Positions 1-8,100 of a DNA stretch of 64,000 nucleotides are shown here, one piece after another. Source of the stretch: Gammaproteobacteria bacterium (lineage in GTDB: Bacteria; Pseudomonadota; Gammaproteobacteria; Xanthomonadales; Marinicellaceae). The stretch is taken from contig JAWLAO010000001.1 of NCBI GenBank assembly GCA_041395445.1, positions 186,001 through 250,000 of the forward strand, given 5' to 3'. Made by a program: the position numbers and the translations under genes. Numbering within the stretch: the stretch's first letter is position 1; every line of letters starts with the position of its first letter. The notes beneath the pieces were generated by a model, which did not search any database, was not told the DNA's origin, and worked only from the letters and a program-made list of their open reading frames with translations.

Positions 1-337
1 CGTTATTACCACTTTCATCAATGTATTGCTCCCAGGTTTCATCCAATACCTGTGCATATCCAAAAGCCGAAGATTGTCTGGTCCAAGGAATAAAACCGAG
101 TAGTTTTTTTCGTTTCGGCTTCGCATCATGTTTAAATGATGATTCCTGCTTGAGTATTGCCATCTGAACTTGAACTGGTGTTCCCCATTTCTTAGCAGAT
201 TTCTTTGCGTGTTTATACCACCTGCTCTTTTCGTCAAATATTGTGCAAATATTATCAAGGCTGGATGGTGGTTTTTTGGCACAGGAACTGATCGAAGAAA
301 TAATTAACAAAGTTAGAATAACAGTAAACCAAAACAC
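1..337 (-). CDS. Transglycosylase SLT-like lipoprotein (partial, runs off the left edge)
   Basis: Reading the minus strand from GTG at 337 gives a hydrophobic leader ending in a lipobox (ISS-Cys19), then MAILKQESSFKHDAK and SSAFGYAQVLDETW. The glutamate in KQESSF (residue 65) sits where lytic transglycosylase SLT domains carry the catalytic Glu, and the GYAQ segment is also typical. The protein is therefore probably a lipid-anchored peptidoglycan-cleaving enzyme or a relative. About 112 residues are visible and the reading frame is still open at base 1. The GTG start is chosen because it places a complete signal peptide first; no clear ribosome site precedes it, so an upstream alternative start is possible. 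It lies 47 bases downstream of queD on the same strand. Confidence 0.7.
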   Translation of the reverse strand, partial: MFWFTVILTLLIISSISSCAKKPPSSLDNICTIFDEKSRWYKHAKKSAKKWGTPVQVQMAILKQESSFKHDAKPKRKKLLGFIPWTRQSSAFGYAQVLDETWEQYIDESGNN

Positions 338-384
338 TTCTATTTTGAAAAGTTGAGTTAGCTTTTCTGTAGAAAAAATCAGAC

Positions 385-741
385 TTAGATTCCCCGATAA
401 ATACAACCCGAATTACAAGTTTCACAAACTTCAACTTGAGAAAGATTTGGTAACTCAGGTTTTAACTTTTCCCAAATCCATAAACATATATTTTCGCTGG
501 TTGGGTTTTCCAAGCCATCTATATGATTAAGACAATTGTGATCCAATAGGTGATATATTGGTTTAAACGCAGTTTTTATATCAGCAAAATCCATAACCCA
601 TCCGGATTGCCCATCAACCTTGTCTGCAACGCTGATAATAATATTGATTGAGTGGCCATGCAATCGACCACACTTGTGACCATCAGGAACATTAGGCAGC
701 CAGTGAGCTGATTCAACCGTAAATTTCTTGTAAATTTCCAT
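385..741 (-). CDS. queD: 6-carboxy-5,6,7,8-tetrahydropterin synthase QueD
   Basis: QueD converts 7,8-dihydroneopterin triphosphate to 6-carboxytetrahydropterin, the second step of queuosine (7-deazaguanine) synthesis in the cytoplasm. At 118 residues it has the normal family length. Visible signature residues are the zinc-binding histidines (His13 in SAHWLP, His28 and His30 in CGRLHGH), the catalytic Cys24, and a C-terminal ETCNSGCIY segment holding the substrate-binding glutamate. The gene starts 6 bases after the fur stop on the same strand, so the two may share a transcript. No other queuosine gene is in the window. Confidence 0.95.
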   Translation of the reverse strand: MEIYKKFTVESAHWLPNVPDGHKCGRLHGHSINIIISVADKVDGQSGWVMDFADIKTAFKPIYHLLDHNCLNHIDGLENPTSENICLWIWEKLKPELPNLSQVEVCETCNSGCIYRGI

Positions 742-747
742 AAAGTA

Positions 748-1146
748 TTATAATTTTTTCACGTACAAAACCATGCTATGATCAACGAGTTCATAACCAT
801 ATTTTTTCGCTAATTTTTCCTGAAGCGCTTCAATTTCTTCATCATAAAACTCTTTCACTTCACCACTTTCAACATCCACCATGTGATCATGATGCTCACC
901 TGTATCCAATTCATAAACAGCCTGACCATTCTCAAACTGATGTTTTATAACCAGACCGGCTTCTTCAAACTGATTTAGAACTCGGTAAATTGTTGCCAAA
1001 CCAATTTCACTACTGCTGGTTCTTATCTGCGTGAATAATTCATCTGCTGAAAAATGTTTACCAACATTTTTTTCCAAAAATTCCAAAACCTGAAGTCGTG
1101 GGAGTGTTACTTTTAACCCTGCTTCTTTAATATTTTCGCCTTTCAT
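748..1146 (-). CDS. fur: Ferric uptake regulator Fur
   Basis: Fur is the Fe(II)-sensing dimeric repressor of iron uptake genes. The 132-residue protein has the N-terminal winged helix (residues 1-80, with LATIYRVLNQFEEAGL as recognition region) and the metal-binding dimerisation domain beginning at GEHHDHM. The protein contains no cysteine at all. The position of the CxxC zinc-structural motif of E. coli Fur reads VDVESGEV, so the structural zinc site of the enteric protein is absent, as in several other gammaproteobacterial Fur proteins. It is divergent from bamE, an arrangement known from Pseudomonas and Xanthomonas (omlA-fur). Autoregulation is plausible, but I see no clear Fur box in the 104-base gap. 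Confidence 0.93.
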   Translation of the reverse strand: MKGENIKEAGLKVTLPRLQVLEFLEKNVGKHFSADELFTQIRTSSSEIGLATIYRVLNQFEEAGLVIKHQFENGQAVYELDTGEHHDHMVDVESGEVKEFYDEEIEALQEKLAKKYGYELVDHSMVLYVKKL

Positions 1147-1250
1147 AAGTCATCCATTAACGGATTATATTTGCCAATATAATACAATTTAACTGCTATT
1201 TAACCGGCAATATTGTATCATTTGCACTGTTAAAAAGTTTAATTATTGTT

Positions 1251-1592
1251 ATGAAAATATCTACTATTTTAGTTTCATTGTTTGTTCTGTTCTTTTCCAC
1301 GGCTTGTGTTTATAAAACACCGGTTCAACAAGGAAATGTTTTGGAACAAGATGATGTTGATGAAATTAAGCCCAATATGAGCAAACGCCAAGTAGCGATA
1401 ATTCTTGGTACACCTGCGATTGCCGATCCTTTTAATCAAGATCGTTGGGACTATATTAACACCATGAAATTAAAAGGCAAAATTGATAAAGTTAAACATT
1501 TAACTCTCTACTTCGAGAATGATAGACTGGTCAGAACCGAAGGAAACTATTTCCCTGAAAAAAATAGTGAGAACATCGAAGAAAAAGAATGA
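1251..1592 (+). CDS. bamE: Outer membrane assembly lipoprotein BamE (SmpA/OmlA)
   Basis: BamE is a small lipoprotein of the BAM complex, which inserts beta-barrel proteins into the outer membrane. The 113-residue product has a signal peptide ending in the lipobox STA-Cys19. The SmpA/OmlA core follows: QGNVLEQDDVDEIKPNMSKRQ, the glycine-rich ILGTPAIADPFNQDRWDY turn, and the LTLYFENDRLVRTEG strand. It is divergent from fur, which is conserved synteny. Its stop overlaps the start of the next gene by four bases (ATGA), so the pair is probably co-translated. Confidence 0.92.
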   Translation: MKISTILVSLFVLFFSTACVYKTPVQQGNVLEQDDVDEIKPNMSKRQVAIILGTPAIADPFNQDRWDYINTMKLKGKIDKVKHLTLYFENDRLVRTEGNYFPEKNSENIEEKE

Positions 1593-2110
1593 AGTCTTTG
1601 ATTTCTTTTATACTGATTTTAACTTCAGCAACTTCTTTTGCTGAAGTTACATCAAGTTCAGCGAATGGCTTTTCAGTACAAATTGAGAAATCTATTCCTA
1701 CCAATTCTCAAAACCTCTATCAGCAATTTTTAAATATTGGACAATGGTGGGATAAAGACCACACATGGTTTGGCAAATCTGAAAATATGTTTCTACAACC
1801 TAAAGCCGGCGGTTGTTTTTGTGAAATTGATGGTGATAACCAGGTTTGGCACATGACTGTGACTTTTGTAAAACCAAATGAAGAAATTCTTATGACCGGC
1901 GGACTTGGTCCAATACAGATGATGGGGTTGCACGGTGGTATGAGCTGGAAGTTTTCTGCAATTGACGAAAATAACAGTAAACTGACACTAGTCTATAATG
2001 TTAGTGGCTATTCCAAAGAGGGTTTAGAATCACTTGCTCCCATCGTTAATCAGGTATTACAGCTTCAAGTCAATCGATTAACTGAGAGATTTGTAACCGA
2101 AGAATCCTGA
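1589..2110 (+). CDS. Exported SRPBCC (START/Bet v1-like) domain protein
   Basis: The 173-residue product has a clear cleavable signal peptide (residues 1-18, ending TSFA) followed by a single SRPBCC-type domain. Features of the fold family include the start FSVQIEKSIPTNSQNLYQQFLNIGQWW split around an amphipathic helix, the strand pair GGCFCEIDGDNQVWHMTVTFVKPNEEI, and a long C-terminal helix. Members bind hydrophobic ligands in a cavity, but most bacterial ones are cytoplasmic, so export to the periplasm is unusual. It is translationally coupled to bamE through an ATGA overlap. Ligand and role are unknown; a link to envelope lipid handling is only a guess from context. Confidence 0.75.
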   Translation: MKSLISFILILTSATSFAEVTSSSANGFSVQIEKSIPTNSQNLYQQFLNIGQWWDKDHTWFGKSENMFLQPKAGGCFCEIDGDNQVWHMTVTFVKPNEEILMTGGLGPIQMMGLHGGMSWKFSAIDENNSKLTLVYNVSGYSKEGLESLAPIVNQVLQLQVNRLTERFVTEES

Positions 2111-2112
2111 AA

Positions 2113-2754
2113 TTAAACATCGTAATCAGGCTGATTTTCGGGAATAGCCTTGATAAATTCATCACGTTTGAGACAATTCGAGTTAATCCTGAGTATATTG
2201 GGATAATTATCTAACGGAACATTAAATCTGTTGGCATTGTATACTTGAGCAACCAGAAAAATGTCCGCGACCGAAACTATTTCTCCAAAACAAAATGTGC
2301 CGGCTGTTTGCTCAATTTGTTTTTCGATTGCTGAAAACCCTTGATGAATCCAATGAGCATACCAATCATCAACTTGGTTTTGCTGAAAAGATTTTTCTTT
2401 CAAATACTTCAACACTCTTAAGTTATTGAGTGGATGAATATCACAAGCAATACTTAAAGCGATGGCTTTTGCACGGTATTTTTCAGCAATATTTACAGGA
2501 TATAGCGTTTTTTCAGGATACTTTTCATCAAGATAATCAATAATTGCCAATGATTGGGTAATAACTTCATTATTTTCAGTAATCAATGAGGGTATCAGCA
2601 TTTGCGGATTGATGGATTTATACTCTTGCGAAAATTGTTCTCCACCATTTTTAACTAAATGTACTGGACAGTATTCGTAGTCCAATCCTTTGATATTTAA
2701 TGCAATTCTGACTCTGTAGGCAGCCGTGCTACGCCAATAACTGTATAATTTCAT
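2113..2754 (-). CDS. maiA: Maleylacetoacetate isomerase (zeta-class glutathione S-transferase)
   Basis: The enzyme isomerises maleylacetoacetate to fumarylacetoacetate with glutathione, in tyrosine/homogentisate breakdown. The 213-residue protein has an N-terminal thioredoxin-like GST domain. The zeta-class motif WRSTAAYRVRIALN (residues 7-20) contains the catalytic Ser/Thr-Tyr region, and NPQMLIPSL and TQSLAIIDYLDEKYP form the glutathione site. A C-terminal helical domain with VSVADIFLVAQVYNANRF follows. It is convergent with the SRPBCC gene with only two bases between them. No homogentisate dioxygenase or fumarylacetoacetase gene is nearby, so the pathway assignment rests on the family alone. 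Confidence 0.88.
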   Translation of the reverse strand: MKLYSYWRSTAAYRVRIALNIKGLDYEYCPVHLVKNGGEQFSQEYKSINPQMLIPSLITENNEVITQSLAIIDYLDEKYPEKTLYPVNIAEKYRAKAIALSIACDIHPLNNLRVLKYLKEKSFQQNQVDDWYAHWIHQGFSAIEKQIEQTAGTFCFGEIVSVADIFLVAQVYNANRFNVPLDNYPNILRINSNCLKRDEFIKAIPENQPDYDV

Positions 2755-2832
2755 TGTTTTTACTTTCGAAATGATTATTCGGTCATTTTATCACTATAAT
2801 TTGCTAGAATACTTAATTAATTTGTTTAAAAA

Positions 2833-3273
2833 ATGATGACAGAAAATTTTCAAGAGAACCATAACGATTCAACTTTACCCAAAAGACGATATTTTTTTCA
2901 TATCGTAGAAATCATTTCAGCGCTTGCATATACCTATTTTGTAGGATTCTCAGGAATCCTGTGGATAGCTGTTGCTATCAGTTTATTAAGCCTTGTTATT
3001 CAAACAAATGTATTTTCAAAAAGTCTGTCAACTAAAGCGACTTTTATCATTTCACAATTATGTTTAGTCATTTCTTCGATTATTTGGGGGTATTTGGTGA
3101 TGTATTTTCTCAGCTCAGCACCAAAAGTCTTTACAATAATTTTAGTTGCAAGAGTAATAGCCACAATTGTTGGATTTAAGGAAATCAGAGATCAGGCAAT
3201 TGTAGTATTGCCATTATTAATAGGTTTTGTGTTTATCCAACAACAAGGCTGTATTCCACCATTAGATTTTTAA
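2833..3273 (+). CDS. Small multi-spanning membrane protein, unknown function
   Basis: I do not recognise this 146-residue protein. After a polar 20-residue N-terminus (TENFQENHNDSTLPKRR) it holds about four hydrophobic segments, roughly residues 22-40, 42-58, 68-95 and 98-118. A last hydrophobic stretch and a QQQGCIPPLDF tail follow. No charged catalytic motif is visible. A TATAAT box lies 33 bases upstream of the start (2795-2800) without a convincing -35 element. The gene is divergent from maiA and convergent with the acetyltransferase gene. It is probably a real inner-membrane protein given its consistent hydrophobic pattern and clean boundaries. Confidence 0.6.
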   Translation: MMTENFQENHNDSTLPKRRYFFHIVEIISALAYTYFVGFSGILWIAVAISLLSLVIQTNVFSKSLSTKATFIISQLCLVISSIIWGYLVMYFLSSAPKVFTIILVARVIATIVGFKEIRDQAIVVLPLLIGFVFIQQQGCIPPLDF

Positions 3274-3283
3274 AAAAACCAGA

Positions 3284-3772
3284 TTACAATTTTTTGAGCA
3301 TAAATACAGGGCAACCATGATGCCCTGTGTTGCCCATTCTTTCATTGAGATATTCAAAGCCCCTACTCCGATAGAGCTTTTGAGCTGTTTTCATTTCATG
3401 AATTGTTTCGAGATACATTGAGTGATAGCCCATTTCTTTCGCTTTTTCGATACATTGATCAATCAGAGTTTTACCAACGCCCTGACCTCTTAACTCAGGA
3501 AAGAAATACATTTTTCTCAACTCACATATTCCAGACTCTTCCTCACCGTCCAAAGGGGCAATTCCGGCTCCACCAAGAACTTGTCTATTCAATTCAACGA
3601 CAAAATAATGTTTTCCTTTTTTTTGGTAGTTTGAGTACATATCGAGTAATTCCGCATCAGCCATGGCAAATCCATCGCCACAAGCACCAAATTCTTCCAA
3701 AGTAACATGCACCAGACGATTGAGTGCATCGTTATCTTGTGGTTGAACATCGCGAATATTAATTCCAGACAT
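3284..3772 (-). CDS. GNAT-family N-acetyltransferase
   Basis: The 162-residue protein has the GNAT fold. ELRKMYFFPELRGQGVGKTL contains the acetyl-CoA pyrophosphate-binding RGQGVG loop of motif A, and the C-terminal AQKLYRSRGFEYL is motif B. It would transfer an acetyl group from acetyl-CoA to an unknown amine. Its start lies 14 bases inside the thiI 3' end on the same strand, which indicates translational coupling downstream of thiI. The substrate cannot be deduced from the sequence. Confidence 0.85.
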   Translation of the reverse strand: MSGINIRDVQPQDNDALNRLVHVTLEEFGACGDGFAMADAELLDMYSNYQKKGKHYFVVELNRQVLGGAGIAPLDGEEESGICELRKMYFFPELRGQGVGKTLIDQCIEKAKEMGYHSMYLETIHEMKTAQKLYRSRGFEYLNERMGNTGHHGCPVFMLKKL

Positions 3773-4997
3773 AATCTATCTTGTTTCCAAATTGATATGC
3801 AACAACCTGCATTTCTTCTAAGGTTTCTTTGACTAGTTCGTCATAATCATCAAATGCAGCATTTTCAATATTATTCAATTTTTCATGTAGTGATTTTGTT
3901 TTAGGTGAGTTACTTATCAATGCACAACAATCTTTGTAAGGCTCAACACAAATATCAAACAAATCAAGTTCTCGTGATATTTCCACAATTTCGCCCTTAT
4001 TGTAAGTTAGTAAGGGTCTTAAAATCGGCATATCAACCGATTTTGTCATACTGACAATATTCTCCATTGTTTGTGATGCAACCTGACCCAAATTATCACC
4101 TGTTACCAAACATTGCGCATGAACTTGTTGTGCTAAATTCTCAGCAACCCGAGCCATAAAACGTCGGAATAATATCAAATCATATTCCAGCTTTTGATCC
4201 ATTAGTGCCAAATCAAAATGGGTATAAGGAACCAGAAACAACCTCACTTTTCCGGCAAATTCACTAATTCGTTTAGCAATTTTTGAAACTTTATATTCTT
4301 CAAGTTTGGATGACTGAAGATTACTGGCAGTAAAGTGAATAAAATCCACATTACATCCTCTTTTAGCAGTTAGATAAGCGGCAATTGGAGAGTCAAAACC
4401 ACCGGAAAGCAAACACATAATCCTTCCTGTCGAAGACACCGGTAATCCACCAATTGCTTGTATTCTGTTAGTGTGAATCGCCATTCCTCTTGATGAAATA
4501 TCCACATAAAAATACTGATCAGCGTGTTTTAAATTCACATTTTTCCATTCTGTATTTTTCAAAATAACAGTTGCTAATTGAATCTCTAAACCTCTGGAAC
4601 TGAGTTGGAATCTTTTATCTGATCGTTTCACACGAACCGCGAAACTTTTTCCCTCTTTATAATTATCATTTGCTAACTTTTCAATCAAATTTTCCGCTTC
4701 AGCTAAGTTTGGAATTCCTTCAAAAATATGATATTTCTTTGCCGAAAACCAATACACACGACTAAGCCATGCTACTCCCGGTACTTCAGCTAATTTAGCT
4801 GCAATAGAATCAATATCTCCGGAAAAATCTTCAGGAATATCAATAAACATGCGATCATGAATTGACTTGACATCCCAATTAAGATTGAGTGCTTTAACTT
4901 TATGACGAACATTGATTCGCAGTTTTTTTACAAAAGTCTGTCGGTTGCAACCTTTCAGGGTTAATTCCCCGTAGTGCAAAATAATTCGGTTTTTCAT
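3759..4997 (-). CDS. thiI: tRNA 4-thiouridine synthase / sulfurtransferase ThiI (short form without rhodanese domain)
   Basis: ThiI adenylates U8 of tRNA and installs sulfur to make 4-thiouridine; some forms also feed sulfur to thiazole synthesis. I place the start at the ATG at 4997, because MKNRIILHYGELTLKG matches the usual N-terminus while the longer reading frame adds 21 atypical residues. Domains in order are a ferredoxin-like N-terminus, a THUMP domain (about residues 60-165), and a PP-loop ATPase with LLSGGFDSPIAAYLTAKRG. At 412 residues the protein ends shortly after the PPase domain (DLFDICVEPYKDCCALIS). It lacks the C-terminal rhodanese domain with the persulfide cysteine seen in enteric ThiI. 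It resembles the shorter Bacillus-type enzyme. Confidence 0.9.
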   Translation of the reverse strand: MKNRIILHYGELTLKGCNRQTFVKKLRINVRHKVKALNLNWDVKSIHDRMFIDIPEDFSGDIDSIAAKLAEVPGVAWLSRVYWFSAKKYHIFEGIPNLAEAENLIEKLANDNYKEGKSFAVRVKRSDKRFQLSSRGLEIQLATVILKNTEWKNVNLKHADQYFYVDISSRGMAIHTNRIQAIGGLPVSSTGRIMCLLSGGFDSPIAAYLTAKRGCNVDFIHFTASNLQSSKLEEYKVSKIAKRISEFAGKVRLFLVPYTHFDLALMDQKLEYDLILFRRFMARVAENLAQQVHAQCLVTGDNLGQVASQTMENIVSMTKSVDMPILRPLLTYNKGEIVEISRELDLFDICVEPYKDCCALISNSPKTKSLHEKLNNIENAAFDDYDELVKETLEEMQVVAYQFGNKIDYVWN

Positions 4998-5130
4998 TAT
5001 CAGTGAATGAGATATTGCGATGTGTTGTCGGATTTTACATGACATATATTCAGCTTTCAATAACAGAACATTGTTATTTATGACGAATATTATTATACTT
5101 TTTCTACTATGTGTTAACTGTATGTATGTG

Positions 5131-8100
5131 ATGAAAAAACATTTATTTTTAATTTTAGGTACTTTTGTATTCTCAGGAATTGTAAATTCTGCCGAAAAAA
5201 CAATTCTTAAAGCCGGATTCCCCTCTGTAGAAGGGATAAAAAATGCTTCTGAAAATCAATTACTCCTTTCTGTTGGTGTATTTGATCCATTAACCGAAAA
5301 ACTGAGTTTTTCGGAGTCAAAAGTTACTGAAAAAAAATCTGAAAAATATTCAATCATACAGTTTAATAAAGGGCAGGCGAGATCACAATGGTTAATCAAA
5401 AAAGGGATTAAAGTATTATCATATTTACCTAATAATGCCTTTATTGTTGCCAATTCCAAAGAGTTGCAATCCATTGAGAGTGATAAGAATATCCGTTGGA
5501 TTGGGCCTTATCAATCTAATTTTAAAGTACCACCTCACTTATGGGAAAAAAATCTTAAACCACAATTGGATTATGAGTTAGTTGTTTCAGTTTTTGAAAA
5601 TTATCCGAATGATAAACTTGAGGTATTGATTCGGAAATTTCTCCCAAATGCTGAACTTTTAAGAAAAACCGAAAGCAATGATGTATTTCTAAAAATTCAA
5701 AACAGAAATATTCTTCAATCCATTCAATCATTAGCACAAATTGATGAGGTCAGATTTGTTGATATTGTCAAACCAATGAAGTTCGCTAATACTGAAGCAG
5801 TTTCTGCTATACAAGCTAATGCAGATTCAGGCGGACGTCCTGCTGATGACAACTATATTCCAATCAATACACCAATTTGGAATAAGGGTCTATTTGGTAC
5901 CGGACAAATTATTGGTGTTGCTGATAGCGGATTGGATTCAGATGAAGATTGGTTTGTACATTATAATAATGGAATGAGTATAACGCATCAGGTTACGTCT
6001 GCTGAATCAACTAATCCTCCTTCACTGGGAACTTTATACCCTAACCGTAAAGTGATTGGATATTTTGTCATGCCGGGGGCACTCGCCTATGATGAATCCG
6101 GACATGGAACACATGTGACAGGTTCAGTTGCGGCGGATAGATTGGATTCCATTTCAAATGGATCGGCAGGTCGAATTTCATCCCCGACTTCATCAGGATA
6201 TGATAATGACGATGGTATGGCTCCGAATGCTCAGATTCTGTTCCAGGATATTGGTGGTGAAGACGAGGATGACGAAGGTGCGCTAACAGGGCAAGGCAGC
6301 TATCCAATGTGGCAACAAGCATACAATGCCGGTGCTAGAATCCATTCAAACTCTTATGGTGCTGATGGAGATGGTGCATATACTATTTCTGACTTGTATC
6401 TGGACAGACATCTTCGTGAATATGAAGATATGCTCATTTTGTTTGCTGCAGGTAATGACGGAGTTGCCTCAAATACTATTGGTTCACCGGGCAATTCTAA
6501 AAATGCTATGACAGTTGGCGCATTAGGACACGGTAATGCTTCCGTTGTTGCTACATTCTCAAGCCGTGGTCCAACAGATGATGGCAGAATCAAACCAGAC
6601 ATTGCAACTACCGGCTCCAGTGTAGAATCAGCACAGAATGATTCAGAAAACACCACCTCTATTTCACCGGCTGCCCGTACAACGAAATCAGGGACTTCGA
6701 TGGCTACACCAATTGCTGCAGGTGCTTCTGCATTACTCCGACAATACTTCACAGATGGATTTTATCCTTCTGGTCAAAAAAATTCTGCAGATTCACATAT
6801 ACCAACAGGACCTTTAATGAAAGCCACTTTGATTAATGGTGCAGGTACTTCAGGTGGACATTTCAATAAAAATGTGGGTTGGGGAAGAGTTAATCTATCG
6901 AATTCTATTATGTTTAACGATAGTAGTAAACAGCTCAGAGTTTGGGAGGTTGAAAACGACAACGGGCTAAAAACGAATGAAACTTATGAATTTAAACTCG
7001 GTGTGAAAAGTGATAAAGAGTTCTCAGTCACTCTTGCATGGTACGATGTTGCAGCAACTTCAGGTGGTGGCAAAACTCTGGTTAACAACCTCGACCTAGA
7101 AGTCCAAATAGGAAATACTAACTACAAAGGCAACAACTTTTCAGATGTTGCACAATCTTCAACAGATGGTGATTATGATACTATTAATACTGTTGAACAA
7201 GTCAAATTGCAAAACCCTGTAGAAGGGATTTATACAATTACAATCAAAGGAACTGATATTCCCGGCAATGGCGACTCCAATTCCTTCCGACAAGGCTTTG
7301 CATTAGTTGCTACGGGTCACTTTGATAATATAAACTCTAATCCCGGAAGTTTAACTTCTGCTTCCGGGCTCAATGCTGAAATGATGGGTAATAACGGAGT
7401 TGAAATCAGTTGGTCCGGCGGTAGCAATGCCGATTACTTTGAAATCTATCGCGTTGAAGGAACATGTTCTACAGCTGATTTCAGTAAAGCTCGCTACGCA
7501 GGTCGTTCAGAGTCCAATAGTTTTACAGATTTCAGAACTCACAATGGATTAAGTTATGCTTATAAAATTAGATCTGCACAGCATAAACAATTAGGTTCAT
7601 TGTCAAATAGTTGTGCTGAAGTTGTATCTGCTCAGGCTTGCGACACTCCTCCTACATTTAATCAAAGCTCAGTTGAGATAGTTGATAATGTTGGTAACAT
7701 GTGTCATGCAGAATTACAATGGAGTTCAGCAACAAGCAATTGCTCATCAAGCCCAAATATCAAATACAACATTTACCGCTCTGAGAACCCTAATTTCATT
7801 CCATCTGCTGAAAATCTCTTAAAAACAGTTACCTCTACTTCGTTTGATGATATCTTTGCACCGGATATTCCAGTTTTTTATATTGTCAGGGCGGAAGATA
7901 ATAGCTCTTCAGGAAATGGCCCAAATGGAGGAAATGAATCTTCAGGATCAGTTAAAGTTTTGGGCAAAGCGGTAGGAAATGGCTTCGTTGACAGTTATGG
8001 TAATTTATTGGAAGATGTTGATAATATCTCAATAATGAATTTAAATACTCCGTGGCAAATTGTTTCTAATCGCTCAGCTGATGGTGAGTTGAGTTACAAA

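Noticed and set aside
1147..1250. Fur box in the fur-bamE gap
   Set aside because: Only loose AT-rich inverted repeats (ATACAAT...ATTGTAT) are visible; nothing close to the 19-base consensus.
5020..5130. Longer N-terminus for the subtilase beginning at 5020
   Set aside because: It would overlap the antisense thiI start region and place two hydrophobic runs before the signal peptide; ATG 5131 gives a normal signal peptide.
6354..6752. 132-residue minus-strand frame inside the subtilase catalytic domain
   Set aside because: It is antisense to the strongly conserved S8 core and shows no family signature; a shadow frame.
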